From NCBI GenBank assembly GCA_032433765.1, contig JAVIAB010000008.1, positions 40,481,736 through 40,545,735 of the forward strand: a stretch of DNA of 64,000 nucleotides, given 5' to 3'. The notes below the pieces were generated by a model that was not told the origin of the DNA, ran no database searches, and was given only the letters and a program-made list of their open reading frames with translations. Origin of the DNA: Megaustenia siamemsis. Taxonomy: Eukaryota > Mollusca > Gastropoda > Stylommatophora > Ariophantidae. This document shows positions 35,301-46,414 of this stretch, piece by piece; the first letter of the stretch is position 1; each line of letters opens with the position of its first letter. Position numbers and translations under genes: made by a program.

Positions 35301-37167
35301 ATATCCTACATAAGATAGATATCCTACATAAGAAAGATATCCTACATAAGATAGATATCCTACATAAGATAGATATCCTACATAAGATAGATATATTACA
35401 TAAGATAGATATCCTACATACGATAGATACCCTACATAAGATAGATATCCTACATAAGATAGATACCCTACATAAGATAGATATCCTACAAAAGATAGAT
35501 ATACTACATAAGATAGATATCCTACATAAGATAGATATCCTACATAAGATAGATACCCTACATAAGATATATACCCTACATAAGATAGATATCCTAAAGA
35601 TAGATATCCTGAATAAGATAGATATCCTATATAAGATAAATATCCTATATAAGATTAATATTCTACATAAGATAAATATCCTACATCAGATAGATACCCT
35701 ACATAAGATATATACCCTACATAAGATAGATATCCTACATAAGATATATATCCTACATAAGATAGATATCCTACATAAGATAGATATCCTACATAAGATA
35801 GGTATCCTACATAAGATAGATATCCTACATAAGATAGATACCCTACATAAGATAGATATCCTGAATAAGATTGATATCCTACATAAGATAGATATCCTGA
35901 ATAAGATAGATATCCTATATAAGATAGATACCCTACATAAGATAGATATCCTAAATAAGATATATACCCTACATAAGATAGATATCCTGAATAAGATAGA
36001 TATCCTACATAAGATAGATACCCTACATAAGATATATACCCTACATAAGATAGATACTCAACATAAGATAGATATCCTACATAAGATAGATACCCTATAT
36101 AAGATAGATACCCTACATAAGATAGATATCCCACATATGATAGATATCCTACATAAGATAGATATATTACATAAGATAGATATCCTACATAAGATAGATA
36201 TATTACATAAGATAGATATCCTACATAAGATAGATACCCTACATAAGATAGATATCCTACATAAGATAGATACCCTACATAAGATAGATATCCTACAAAA
36301 GATAGATATACTACATAAGGTAGATATCCTACATAAGATAGATATCCTACATAAGATAGATACCCTACATAAGATATATACCCTACATAAGATAGATATC
36401 CTAAAGATAGATATCCTGAATAAGATAGATATCCTATATAAGATAAATATCCTATATAAGATTAATATTCTACATAAGATAAATATCCTACATCAGATAG
36501 ATACCCTACATAAGATATATACCCTACATAAGATAGATATCCTACATAAGATAGATATCCTACATAAGATAGATATCCTACATAAGATAGGTATCCTACA
36601 TAAGATAGATATCCTACATAAGATAGATACCCTACATAAGATAGATATCCTGAATAAGATTGATATCCTACATAAGATAGATATCCTGAATGAGATAGAT
36701 ATCCTATATAAGATAGATACCCTACATAAGATAGATATCCTGAATAAGATATATACCCTACATAAGATAGATATCCTGAATAAGATAGATATCCTACATA
36801 AGATAGATACCCTACATAAGATATATACCCTACATAAGATAGATACTCAACATAAGATAGATATCCTACATAAGATAGATACCCTATATAAGATAGATAC
36901 CCTACATAAGATAGATATCCTACATAAGATAGATATCCTACATAAGATAGATATCCTACATAAGATAGATATCCTACATAAGATAGATACCCTACATAAG
37001 ATAAATACCCTACATAAGCTAGATACCCTACATAAGATAAATACCCTACATAAGATAAATATCTTGTTGTGTTATCGCTTGTAAACACAAGATAAATACC
37101 CTACATAAGATAGATACCCTACATAAGATAGATACCCTACATAAGATAGATATATACCCTACATAAG
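23331..37167 (+). repeat. 18-bp satellite array, ~13.8 kb (~768 units), with ~2.8-kb higher-order repeats
   Basis: The unit is GATAGATATCCTGAATAA or its main variants with CCTACATAA and ACCCTACATAA. The left 0.7 kb is almost pure GAATAA type, and the rest is mixed. From about 25.9 kb the pattern of variants itself repeats: the landmark ATATGCCTTACATGAGATAG recurs near 25,878, 28,790, 31,630 and 34,452 (steps 2,912, 2,840 and 2,822). A 15-bp short unit (TCCTAAAGATAG) recurs twice per block, at roughly 0.82- and 2.0-kb steps. Differences between blocks are multiples of 18 bp. Long open frames in several frames (KIDILH or SILCRV hexapeptides) are a by-product of the 18-bp period. Confidence 0.97.
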
Positions 37168-37284
37168 AACACATAGGATACCTTGGATAATGAAAAAGAG
37201 GAAAGAAGACATATTCAAAGATTTAAACTTTTTTTTTTTTTAAACTAGCTTATAAAACCATTTTACCGATGAAATTAAAATACT

Positions 37285-37475
37285 AGGGCCACGTCAAAAT
37301 ATACTGCAGGCTGGAAAGATCATTAATGGAAGACATAGTTCGAGGGCGACATATCAGGGGCAGACCAAGAAGAAGGTGGTTTCAAAGCATCAATGAGACC
37401 TTGAACATGACAACATAAGTGGGTGATCTGGCTAGAGACAGAAATCTTTCAGACGGACTGTGTTGAGTGAATGCG
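37285..37475 (+). mobile_element. L-G LINE C-terminal scrap
   Basis: The plus strand reads YCRLERSLMEDIVRGRHIRG, then RPRRRWFQSINETLNMTT and DLARDRNLSDGLC. The 'GRRxRGRPRRRW' block and the following acidic/arginine block are characteristic of the end of many LINE RT ORFs. Stops interrupt it. Confidence 0.6.
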
Positions 37476-37499
37476 TATTGTACATTACTGTTACAATGA

Positions 37500-38050
37500 T
37501 TTGATTAATGCTATGGCCGATTGTTACAAACACAGTTCATTTATGATTTTATTTTCAAGTTTACAGCCTCTGTGTTGTCGGAACATAGATTAGTATATTT
37601 GTGTGTTGTGTTTTATAAACTAAACATGTATATTAACATTTTATTAACTAGATATTGTGTCAATACTTCATTAACTAAGTTTATTTGCATGCATTTTAAC
37701 TGCCAAGAAATGTGTTGAAATTGTATTAACTAAATTATTGATTGTCGAAATTTTGTTAACTAAGTTGAATGTGTATGTCATTATTTCAGTATATTACATA
37801 TGTTTGTCAACATTTAATTCAAAAATTAATTCGTCATATTTTATATGAACTAACTTTGTGTCGATCGACATTGTATTAACTAAATTTGTGTCGACATTGT
37901 ATTAACTAAATTTGTGTCGACATTGTATTAACTAAATTTGTGTCGACATTGTATTAACTAAATTTGTGTCGACATTGTATTAACTAAATTTGTGTCGACA
38001 TTGTATTAACTAAATTCGTGTCGACATTGTATAAACTAAATTCTTAAAAT
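37500..38050 (+). repeat. 26-bp minisatellite
   Basis: About seven near-perfect units of ATTAACTAAATTTGTGTCGA plus CATTGT lie at 37,865-38,045, each holding a GTCGAC site. Older, diverged units extend leftwards to about 37,600. Confidence 0.85.
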
Positions 38051-38060
38051 TAAAAATAAT

Positions 38061-38340
38061 AATTATTGTATTGAATAAAGTGTTGTTATTATTATTGCAA
38101 TACAGTTTTTTATTTTAGCGTTTTTGTTTTACTTTGAACCAACATATTGAAATCATGGAACCACAAGTGCGCATGAGTATTGTCATACCTACGGATTAGT
38201 AGAGTACCCGATGTTAATTCTGAAAGAAAGGACACCAATCTTGTTCCCTATTTTATCTTCTCATTTCCTGTAAACGTGTACCTGAGATTATTACCGGGAG
38301 AGTAGTGCGGCCTGTGCTGATGCCGACCAGACACCCATAA
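38061..38340. other. No feature recognised
   Basis: ATT-rich near 38,060-38,100, then sequence without recognised content. Confidence 0.35.
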
Positions 38341-38439
38341 TAGTGCCAGCGGCTATTTTTTTTTTTTTTCGTTCGCCAACTTTCACCTCTGACGAAGTCC
38401 CTAGAGACTAGGAACTGAATTGTGAGTGTTAATCCATTT

Positions 38440-38705
38440 TTCCCTGGCAGCCGTGTGCACAGGTGTCCCTCGCCGCACAGGCAGATAACTCGAAGGTACT
38501 CATATTTTTATCCGTCGATGAGTAATTGACGTTTCAAGCCGATCCTGGCAGCTGACACATGGGGTGGTTGCCGCAGAGAGAAATCATAGATAAAAATCCC
38601 AAATGGTGCAGCCGGGATTTGAACCCACAACCTCTCTGTCTCGAGGCCGGCATCTTGACTCGAGACCAACCAGTTCCCTGTGCCAGCGGTTGTGAAAAGC
38701 ATGAG
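38440..38705 (-). mobile_element. SINE-2 copy (tRNA-derived, second family)
   Basis: On the minus strand the head has ACTGGTTGGTCTCGAG (A-box-like) and GGTTCAAATCCCGGCTG (B box). A body with GGCAACCACCCCATGTGTCA and CACCTGTGCACACGGCTGCC follows. No second copy is present, so its ends are uncertain. Confidence 0.6.
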
Positions 38706-39010
38706 GACATTAGCGTCAGGGTTCTCTGCAGTTAGACATACTGACTATAATTATATAGTATCTTTTACCTTTATTAAATAAATATTAGGTGCGTTATAGT
38801 ACCTTTTTACGGGGAGCCGCGATAGCTCAGTGGTTAGTGAACTGGACTACAAAGGACAAGAGGCAGGGTTCGATCCCAACAGACGGCTTCCGGGTTTACC
38901 CAGCCTTAAATGGGTACCGGATTTTTTTCTGGGAAAGTAAAGCGGCACGGGCGTAATACCGACCACATTACCCCAAAAATCATGTGCTCAAGGTCTGTAA
39001 CATTTATGGT

Positions 39011-40176
39011 TCTCTTCCTTCTCTTCTTCTATCCTTCCTCTGCTGCCGTTGGCGTCGAGGGGAGAAACAATCTGCGATTCTTTGCTCTTCTGTTGGCCTC
39101 TTCTGATGTTATTCCTCCTAGTGACTCTAGTATTCCCTTTATCCATCTCTTTCTTGGTCTTCCTCTTAATCTGGCGTTTTCGTAGCGTTTATTTAAGGCT
39201 CTTTGAGTCATTGTTAGTTCTTTTTGTCTTGTTATGTGGCCGAACTAATTTATCTGTTGTTTCTTTATGTATTCGATGGCTGGTTCAATTTCGAGTTTCT
39301 TCCTCAAGTCAGTGTTTCTTACTCTGTCCCTTAAGCTGTTTCCTGTCATTCTTCTGGCACATTTCATTTCGGTGGTCGTTATCTTTCTTATTGTTCTAGA
39401 GTCCAGCGTCCAATTCTGGCACTGATAACTCAGAGTTGGTAGAAAAATTGATTTGTATATTGCCCTTTTTGCTTCCGTAGTTATTGCTTTGTTTTTCAAT
39501 AGTGTTGATACTTGGCCTATAACTAGGCATGCTTTGTTACACCTTACATCTATCTTTGTCTCTTGGTTATTGTCTTGTGTTAACGTGCTACCAAGATATT
39601 TAAAATTGTCTACTTGCTTCAAAGTCGTATTATCTATTATGATGTTTAGTTTTTCTTTCTTTCTCGCTTTTGCCATTACTTCGGTTTTGCTTATATTGAT
39701 CTTCATGGTGTATTGTTTACAAGTGTTGTTTAGCCTGTTGATATGTTCTTGTAGGTCCTCAGTTGTTTCATGTGTCAGAACTTGGTCGTCTGCAAATAGT
39801 ATTTCATTTATTTCTTCCTCTCTTCTGTTGTTTTCTGGTACGTATATTTCGTTCTCTTTTGTGTTATCGCTTGTTATCATCCGTGTTGGTATATTTCCTT
39901 GGATTGGGCATGCTAATTTGCATATATTGTCCATATATGTGATGAAAAGTAAAGGGGAAAGCACGCAGCCTTGTCTTACTCCGGAGTTAATGGTGAAGTG
40001 TTTAGAGTAGCCTGCTGAAGATCTTACTGTAGTGCGACTACTTTCATAGAGGCTCTTGCATATCTCTACTAGGTACTCTTTTTTCAACTATCTTGGCATA
40101 TAACTTCCCTGTGTGGCTTAATAGCGATATTCCTCTATATTGGTTGCAGTCTCTTCTGCAGCCCTTCTGTGGTCAG
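39011..40176 (-). mobile_element. L-B LINE copy 1, 5'-truncated, with internal RT deletion
   Basis: On the minus strand it reads RDCNQYRGISLLSHTGKLYA, then jumps to EICKSLYESS, SGVRQGCVLSPLLFITY, EILFADDQVL, FKYLGSTLTQ, YQCQNWTLDSRTIRKITTTE and a C-terminal NARLRGRPRKRW. Compared with copy 2 about 80 codons are deleted, including the first catalytic aspartate (IDQEKAFD). A TAG at 39,245-39,247 replaces the Trp of the NWFGH block. TTTATGGT flanks it at 39,003-39,010 and 40,177-40,184. Confidence 0.88.
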
Positions 40177-40184
40177 TTTATGGT

Positions 40185-41488
40185 CTTCTTCTTCTTCTTC
40201 TTTCCTTCCTCATCTGCCTTTCAGCGTCGAGGGGAGATATAATTTGCGGTCTTTTGCTCTTCTGTTCGCCTCTGCTGCTGTTATGTTTCCTAGTGCTTCT
40301 AATATTCCATCGATCCATCTTTTTCGTGGTCGACCCTTGGGTCTGTTGTTCTCACAACGTTTGTTGAAGGCTCGTTGTGTTGTTTTGTTCTTTCTGCCTT
40401 GTCACGTGGCCGAACCATTTTATCTGTTGTTTCCTTATATATTCTATGGCTGGGGCTATTCCTAGCTTTTTTCTCAGTTCTACATTTCTGATCTTATCTC
40501 TCAGACTGTTTCCTGTCATTCGTCTAACACATTTCATCTCTGTAGAGGTTATTTTTCTTATTGTTCTTGCATCTAGAGTCCAGGTCTGGCATTGGTAGCA
40601 CAACGTTGGAATGAAGATTGTATTGTATAGTGCTCGTTTTGCCTCCAGAGTTATTTCCTTGTTGGACAATAGTGGTGATAACTGTCCGATGATTTGACAA
40701 GCTCTGTTGCATCTTGATTCTATCTCTGCTGTTTGGGAATTGTCGTTTGTCATTAGACTTCCTAGGTATTTGAATTCCTCTACTTGTTTTAGTTGTCTGC
40801 CTTCTATAGTTATGTTGATGTTCTGTTTATTTTTGGCGACATTCATGACTTCTGTTTTGTTGATGTTGATTTTCATGTTGTATTTTGTTCCTAAGATGTT
40901 GAGTTTGTTTAAGTGTTCTTGTAGGTCTTCTATTGTTTCATGTATTAGTGCCTGGTCGTCTGCAAATAGAAGCTCGTTGATCTCCTCTGTCTCTGATGGG
41001 TTGGCTAGCTTGCATATATGGTCCATGTATGTAATAAACAGTAGGGGGGATAGTACGCACCCCTGTCTTACACCTGATCTAACTTCGAAGTGGTCTGTGT
41101 AGCCTGTTGCTGTTCTGACCCTGCAGCTGCTGTTGGCGTAGAGACTTTTAATAATGTTGGTTAGATGTTGGCTTACTCCGTATGTTGTTAGTATCTCCCA
41201 CAGTTGTTCTCTGTTTACTCTGTCGAATGCTTTTTCCTGGTCAATGAAGGCTATGTATAAGTTTTGGTTGTGTTCTGTCGTTTTTTCTGCAAGCTGTTTT
41301 AGTGTGAATAGTGCGTCGGTACATCCTCTGTTTTTTCGGAACCCCATTTGAGAATCGCTTAACTGTAGTTCTATTATTGGTCTCAGTCTTTTTTCCAAGA
41401 TTTTGGCGTATAGCTTTCCTACATGGCTGAGCAGAGATATACCTCTATATTGATTGCAGTCTCTTTTGCTACCTTTCTTTTATTTTAG
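40185..41488 (-). mobile_element. L-B LINE copy 2, 5'-truncated
   Basis: The RT open frame at 40,352-41,398 has MGFRKNRGCTDALFTLKQLA, YIAFIDQEKAFDRVNR, SGVRQGCVLSPLLFITYMDH, NELLFADDQALIHE and FKYLGSLMTND. The C-terminus (KRYENAR type) is shifted out of frame by the change after EQNNTTS. It differs widely from copy 1 (roughly 60% identical residues by eye). TTTATGGT flanks it at 40,177-40,184 and 41,489-41,496. No endonuclease is present. Confidence 0.88.
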
Positions 41489-41649
41489 TTTATGGTCACT
41501 AACACCATATTCCCTATACGCCACTTGGCGTGACGGGGCTCTTTACTTTCTTTTGTTATAGTACCTTTTGTCCTTTTATCATACGGTGGAAGTCTGGTGG
41601 TTATAACATTGTAGGACTAGGTCGCTGTACAATTAGTAGCAGCTTTGGG

Positions 41650-42545
41650 GGCTTGGTGGTCTAGAGGTACAACGTCGGCCACGGGATAGCAAGGACACGA
41701 GTTCAAAGTCAAGCAGAAGAGGTGCTTATTTATAAAAAGAAAATAGGGAATTTTTTTTTTCTCTCTATGACGTTACCCTGGTCTCTTGGGTTGTGTTATA
41801 CGATGTCCAGCCCCCTCGGATAACGGCTATAACCAGAGGGTCCCGTGTGCACTCGCGCACGTTAAAGAACTATTTATTTGGCAATTAAACATCGAAAAGA
41901 GTAGGCCCATAAATATGGCCGCTGCCCGGGTCAAATTGTCAGAGAGGAAACCTAGTCACGCTGTGGATCATAGACCGTGTTACGGAGTTCGTTCTCGTGG
42001 GCCAGGATTCTCCGCGGATTTACTCGAGGGTGATATCGGAGCACCTGGTGGTATCAGAGCACCTGATGATATCGGATCACCTAATGATATCGGAGCACCT
42101 GGCGATATCGGAGCACCTGATGATATCGGAGCACCTGATGATATCGGAGCACCTGATGATATCGGAGCACCTAATGATATCGGAGCACCTGATGATATCG
42201 GAGCACCTGATGATATCGGAGCACCTGATGATATCGGAGCACCTGATGATATCGGAGCAACTATGATATCGGAGCACCTAATGATATCGGAGCACCTGAT
42301 GATATCGGAGCACTTGATGATATCGGAGCACCTAATGATATCGGAGTACCTGATGATATCGGAGTACCTGATGATATCGGAGTACCTGATGATATCGGAG
42401 CACCTGGTGGTATCGGAGCACCTGGCGATATCGGAGCACCTGGCGATATCGGAGCACCTAATGATATCGTAGTACCTGATGATATCAGAGCACCTATGAA
42501 TTCGCCCGGTGTGTAGTAATGATGATTCTAACAACAACAGCAGCT
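41650..42545 (+). mobile_element. SINE-3 copy with an internal 18-bp minisatellite expansion
   Basis: The head GGGGCTTGGTGGTCTAGAGG and GAGTTCAAAGTC resemble A and B boxes. The body includes GCGCACGTTAAAGAACT, a block common in invertebrate SINEs. The 3' part reads CGTGTTACGGAGTTCG, GTGGGCCAGGATTCTCC, then the array at 42,031-42,495, then GAATTCGCCCGGTGTGTAGT and an AACAACAACAG tail. A minus-strand relative lies at about 55,640-56,110. Confidence 0.75.
42031..42495 (+). repeat. 18-bp minisatellite born inside SINE-3 (~26 units)
   Basis: The unit is GATATCGGAGCACCTGAT with CTAAT, CTGGC and GTACCT variants. At the same site the SINE-3 copy at 55.7 kb has a single GATATCGAAACACTATG, so the array arose from this segment. 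One short unit near 42,260 (AACTATGATATC) shifts the frame. Confidence 0.9.
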
Positions 42546-42659
42546 AGATGACAACGTTTTAGCTAAATGGGTCAGTGCTCTACTTCTTGGCTATTTCCTT
42601 ACCAACCACGACCTCTACTTAATAATGGCAGCACGCTAGCAACTGCACCACTGAACATC

Positions 42660-43250
42660 ATCTGCTTGCCTTCATTATTTGTCTTTCAGAGTCGACATTG
42701 GAGTAGTCCATGGTTTTTCTATCTTTAATTCATCATTTCTGCTTTTGATATTTCCGGTCAAATATTTCGTTATAATCTTCTTCTTCTTTTTGTTCCTCTT
42801 AAAAGACCCACTTTCAGTCTCTTATTTCGTCGGATTTATTTCCTGTTTGGATAATGGATAGTTCTTGTTTTTGTGGGATTTCTTATTTCCTGTTTGGATA
42901 ATGGATAGTTCTTGTGTGTTTGTGGTTTCTTATTTCCTTTTGGATAATGGATAGTTCTTGTATTTTATGGGTTTTTTAATATGTTGATAATGGATATTTT
43001 TGTTGGCTTGTATTGTCACGTGGCCAATATATGTATACATATTTTTTTTTTCTACAGAAGGGCTATTCCATAGCTTTCTTCTTAGTTCTCCATCGTCAAA
43101 TTTATTCGTATTCCTGACTCTGACTCATAAGCCTGACACATTTAACTTCCTTGTTATCTTATTGATTGTTCTTGGAGTCTAGTTTCTAAGTCTGGCATCT
43201 CTCAACGTTGAAATAAAGTTTGGATTGTAAAAACATTGTAGTACCTTTAT
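42660..43250 (-). mobile_element. L-B-like LINE relic with short internal repeats
   Basis: It follows the L-B 3' region block by block on the minus strand: TTTCAGAGTCGAC near 42,687, the GTCACGTGGCC block near 43,015, and CTGACACATTTAACTTCC near 43,133, in the same order as at 40.2-40.6 kb. It is heavily decayed. About three copies of a TTCCTGTTTGGATAATGGAT-containing unit (40-46 bp) lie at 42,837-42,960. Confidence 0.6.
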
Positions 43251-43359
43251 TGTTTCATTAAAACCTCTAACCATGGCTACTGCACATCGGACCACTCTTT
43301 TCTAGTCATAGTTTCCCCTGGCAGACTCTGTAAGTTGGATAGGTGCAGTTACGCTAGTT

Positions 43360-43660
43360 ACTTCATTCATCATCATCATGTGTCATACTGGTTGACGTAG
43401 ACGATCATGCCCTTCCACAATCTTCTATCTACTGAGCATCGTATCAATTCTATTGTAGACAGTTTTCATTGCCATGACACCATGCTATTCAGTAGTTTCT
43501 CCTCTTGTCGTACGCGATCTCTCTATTCCCCTGTACTTTGCCAGTTGTAATGAAGTATTCCAACTTTCCTCCTCTCATGATGTGCCCAAAAAATGTTGAT
43601 TGTTTCTTTCTTATGTTTCTTGAGAGCTCCCTTTTTGCGTTGACCTCTTTAACTGTCCAG
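43360..43660 (-). mobile_element. L-D LINE 3' fragment
   Basis: It starts with the CATCATCATCATG complement of the tail and matches the L-D C-terminus at 22.9-23.1 kb on the opposite strand (TTGTAGACAGTTTTCATTGC; CAACTTTCCTCCTCTCATGA). It is truncated upstream near GTTGACCTCTTT. Confidence 0.75.
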
Positions 43661-43826
43661 CTACGTTATGCCCAGTTACTACACCACTGGGCATTAATTA
43701 CGCTTATCGGCCAATAGTAAACAAGGGCACCAGGACCCTACTTAGACCTAGGCTATAACCTACAACTTAGAACTTCAAAATCCTAGGGGGCCTCAAATGT
43801 ATTTATATTGTAATATATTATAGAGA

Positions 43827-44088
43827 AAGGGAGCCGCGATAGCTCAGTGGTTATTGAACTGGACTACAAAGGACAAGGGGTAGGGTTCGATCCAAAGCGA
43901 CGGTTCCGGGTTCACCCAGCCTTAAATGGGTACCGGATTTTTCTTCTGGGAAAGTAAAGCGGCACGAGCGTAATACTGACCACATTACCCCAAAAATCAT
44001 GTGCCGAAGGTCTGTAAAATGTATGGTCACTAACACCATATTTCCCTATACGCCACTTGGCGTGACGGGGGTACTTTACTTTTTTTTT
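43827..44088 (+). mobile_element. SINE-1 copy with 12-bp TSD
   Basis: Intact from GGGAGCCGCGATAGCTCAGT to a T-rich tail. ATATTATAGAGA at 43,815-43,826 and 44,089-44,100 is a perfect TSD. The body has CCTTAAATGGGTACCGG and ACGCCACTTGGCGTGACGGG, an 8-bp-arm hairpin shared by the better-preserved family copies. Confidence 0.93.
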
Positions 44089-44100
44089 ATATTATAGAGA

Positions 44101-45120
44101 CCTTCTAGTTTTAATTTTTTTAACTGAAGGTCTCAAAGTTTCATTTATCCTCAGGTCTAGCCAAAGCTAAATCTATTCCTGTCCATGTCCTCATCATTGT
44201 CCAATTTTAAAATTCTACCTAATATTAAAAAAATAGTTCAAATTTAAAAAAAAACGTTGCTGAATTTAAGAATATAAAATACTACACAGTCAAATTGTTG
44301 TCATCGGAATATCATAAGTCACAAAATATCAACTGCTGACGCAGTCAAGAACGGGAGACAATTGTGAGCTAAATCGAGTACTAAACCAGTAACGTAATTC
44401 TCGCTAGTCGGCAGCTGAGGGAAATCAAATCCAACGCTGCATGCAATCTGTCCACGTGTGTAAAGACGCCTTGGGGCCTGTTGTTCCGAAAGTGAATTTT
44501 TTGACAGGGGTGTGAATTGTGTTTAGTTGTTTGTCTAGTCATGTGACGAGGAAAATGTCATTTGTTTTCTTTATATTTTTCACAACTGCAGAAATTCGCA
44601 ACTTTCCCTCGTCAACAAAAACAGAATCTCACACAATCTCCCAGCCCCTGAAGTGAGAAACAGAATGAACGTTGGCTTGAAAATTGTACACAAAAACAAA
44701 ACATGTTTACAGCAAGAATGGTGGAATGTTCGTGTCTGCAAAACGGAAACAGCCCAACAACAAAGAATGGAAACATGTGAAGATGACGAGAAAACAAAAA
44801 CGGAAATTAGGCCGCCAGAAATTATCTTTAATCAGAAGTAAAAGAGAACTGACGTCACGCCTCGAGTGTAGCAAATAGGAAATATGATGTCGGTGCCCTC
44901 GTCTTTTATTTCTATCGATGAATTATTAAGTTATATGGGCAGTACCTTGCCTGGTCGTCTTTCTTTCCCATGAATAATCATGTCCTGAGTTTATTGTTCA
45001 AATCGATTGATTGGGATAACAAACTCGACTCTTCGGCCACACCAGTTCTCAGCTCATCAACTTTAACTCTACTTCCAGAAGAGAGGACAATATTTAGATA
45101 GTCCCTACACCCTTTTCTTT
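44101..45120. other. No feature recognised
   Basis: About 1 kb without repeats. Short frames of about 60 codons on both strands near 44.6-44.9 kb overlap each other and show no recognisable domain. Confidence 0.4.
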
Positions 45121-45139
45121 TAAACATGTTCAGGTCTTA

Positions 45140-46078
45140 TTGAGGACACACACACTTGTCTTGAGGCTTGAATGTAATAAGTTGATTGGGACACACATAC
45201 TTGTCTTGAGGCTTGAGTGTAATAAGTTGATTGGGACACACACACACTTGTCTTGAGGCTTGAATGTAATAAGTTGATTGGGACACACACACTTGTCTTG
45301 AGGCTTGAATGTAATAAGTTGATTGGGACACACACACACTTGTCTTGAGGTTTGAATGTAATAAGTTGATTGGGACACACACACACACTTGTCTTGAAGT
45401 TTGAATGTAATAAGTTGACTGGGACACACACACTTGTCTTGAAGTTTGAATGTAATAAGTTGATTGGGACACACACACACTTGTCTTGAGCCTTGAATCT
45501 AATAAGTTGATTGGTACACACACACACACTTGTCTTGAAGTTTGAATGTAATAAGTTGATTGGGACACACACACACACTTGCCTTGAGGCATGAGTGTAA
45601 TAAGTTGATTGGGACACACACACTTGTCTTGAAGTTTGAATGTAATAAGTTGATTGGGACACACACACACTTGTCTTGAGCCTTGAATCTAATAAGTTGA
45701 TTGGTACACACACACACACTTGTCTTGAAGTTTGAATGTAATAAGTTGATTGGGACACACACACACACTTGTCTTGATGCTTGAGTGTAATAAGTTGATT
45801 GGGACACACACACTTGCCTTGATGCTTGAGTGTAATAAGTTGATTGGGACACACACACTTGTCTTGAGGCTTGCGTGTAATAAGTTGATTGGGACACACA
45901 CACTTGTCTTGAGGCTTGAGTATAATAAGTTGATTGGGAAACACAAACTTGTCTTGAGGTTTGAGTGTAATAGGTTGATTGGGACACACACACTTGTCTT
46001 GAGCTTGAATGTAATAAATTGATTGGGACACACACACTTGTCTTGATGCTTGAGTGTAATAAGTTGATTGGGACACAC
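45140..46078 (-). repeat. ~43-bp minisatellite with variable (AC)n (~22 units)
   Basis: The unit is CTTGTCTTGAGGCTTGAATG plus TAATAAGTTGATTGGGACAC, followed by 2-6 AC dinucleotides, so unit length varies from about 41 to 47 bp. The length change of the AC stretch moves the frame between units, which argues against coding. Confidence 0.93.
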
Positions 46079-46414
46079 AGTCATGATTTACTGATTTTGA
46101 ATGGTTTTAAGGAATATGCACTCATGTGTATGCAGAACACATACATGATGTACTGAGGAGCACACAGCTCTGTATCTGGGACAGCACCGCAGTAGCTTTA
46201 TGTGGTTATAATATCCTTTTTTTATGTAGAGCACTTCTATGGCCTTCTTCTATCACTTAATCAGCTAGAGGTCTGGGGTTTGTACTCTGTTTTCCCGTTA
46301 TTAATCGTATAGCTCCTTGATTATCTCTTCTTGTTGTACTTCGCGTTGTTTTCCTTTATATGACTCTTAATCTCAGTAACATTAGGCGATTCTCATCACA
46401 ATTAAACACAGGGC

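Larger units (their letters stand above)
38808..41554 (+). mobile_element. SINE-1 copy split by two L-B LINE insertions
   Basis: The head half is at 38,808-39,010 and the tail half at 41,489-41,554. The whole is flanked by a perfect 15-bp TSD, GTTATAGTACCTTTT (38,793-38,807 and 41,555-41,569), proving that the two halves are one SINE insertion. A box (TAGCTCAGTGGTTAG) and B box (GGTTCGATCCC) are intact. The LINEs entered after the SINE. Confidence 0.92.

Noticed and set aside
23309..37088. Very long open frames (up to ~760 codons) encoding KIDILH or SILCRV hexapeptide repeats
   Set aside because: The 18-bp period is divisible by 3, so several frames on both strands stay open by default. There is no start context, exon structure or domain.
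23331..37167. CRISPR-like array
   Set aside because: There are no spacers: units are directly adjacent and nearly identical, and the genome is eukaryotic.
38816..38885. tRNA gene at SINE heads (A box and B box present)
   Set aside because: All heads are attached to a shared SINE body, and two are flanked by insertion duplications. No complete cloverleaf or proper 3' end is seen.
41786..42472. 228-codon frame with GAPDDI repeats
   Set aside because: It is a SINE body plus its 18-bp array, and a short unit near 42,260 breaks the frame periodicity.
44612..44878. Small overlapping frames of ~60 codons on both strands
   Set aside because: They are short and mutually overlapping, with no domain, no repeat and no splice context I can support.
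45120..46084. Overlapping frames of up to ~320 codons over the 43-bp repeat
   Set aside because: Frame changes with the variable (AC)n length, and the codon pattern follows the repeat only.
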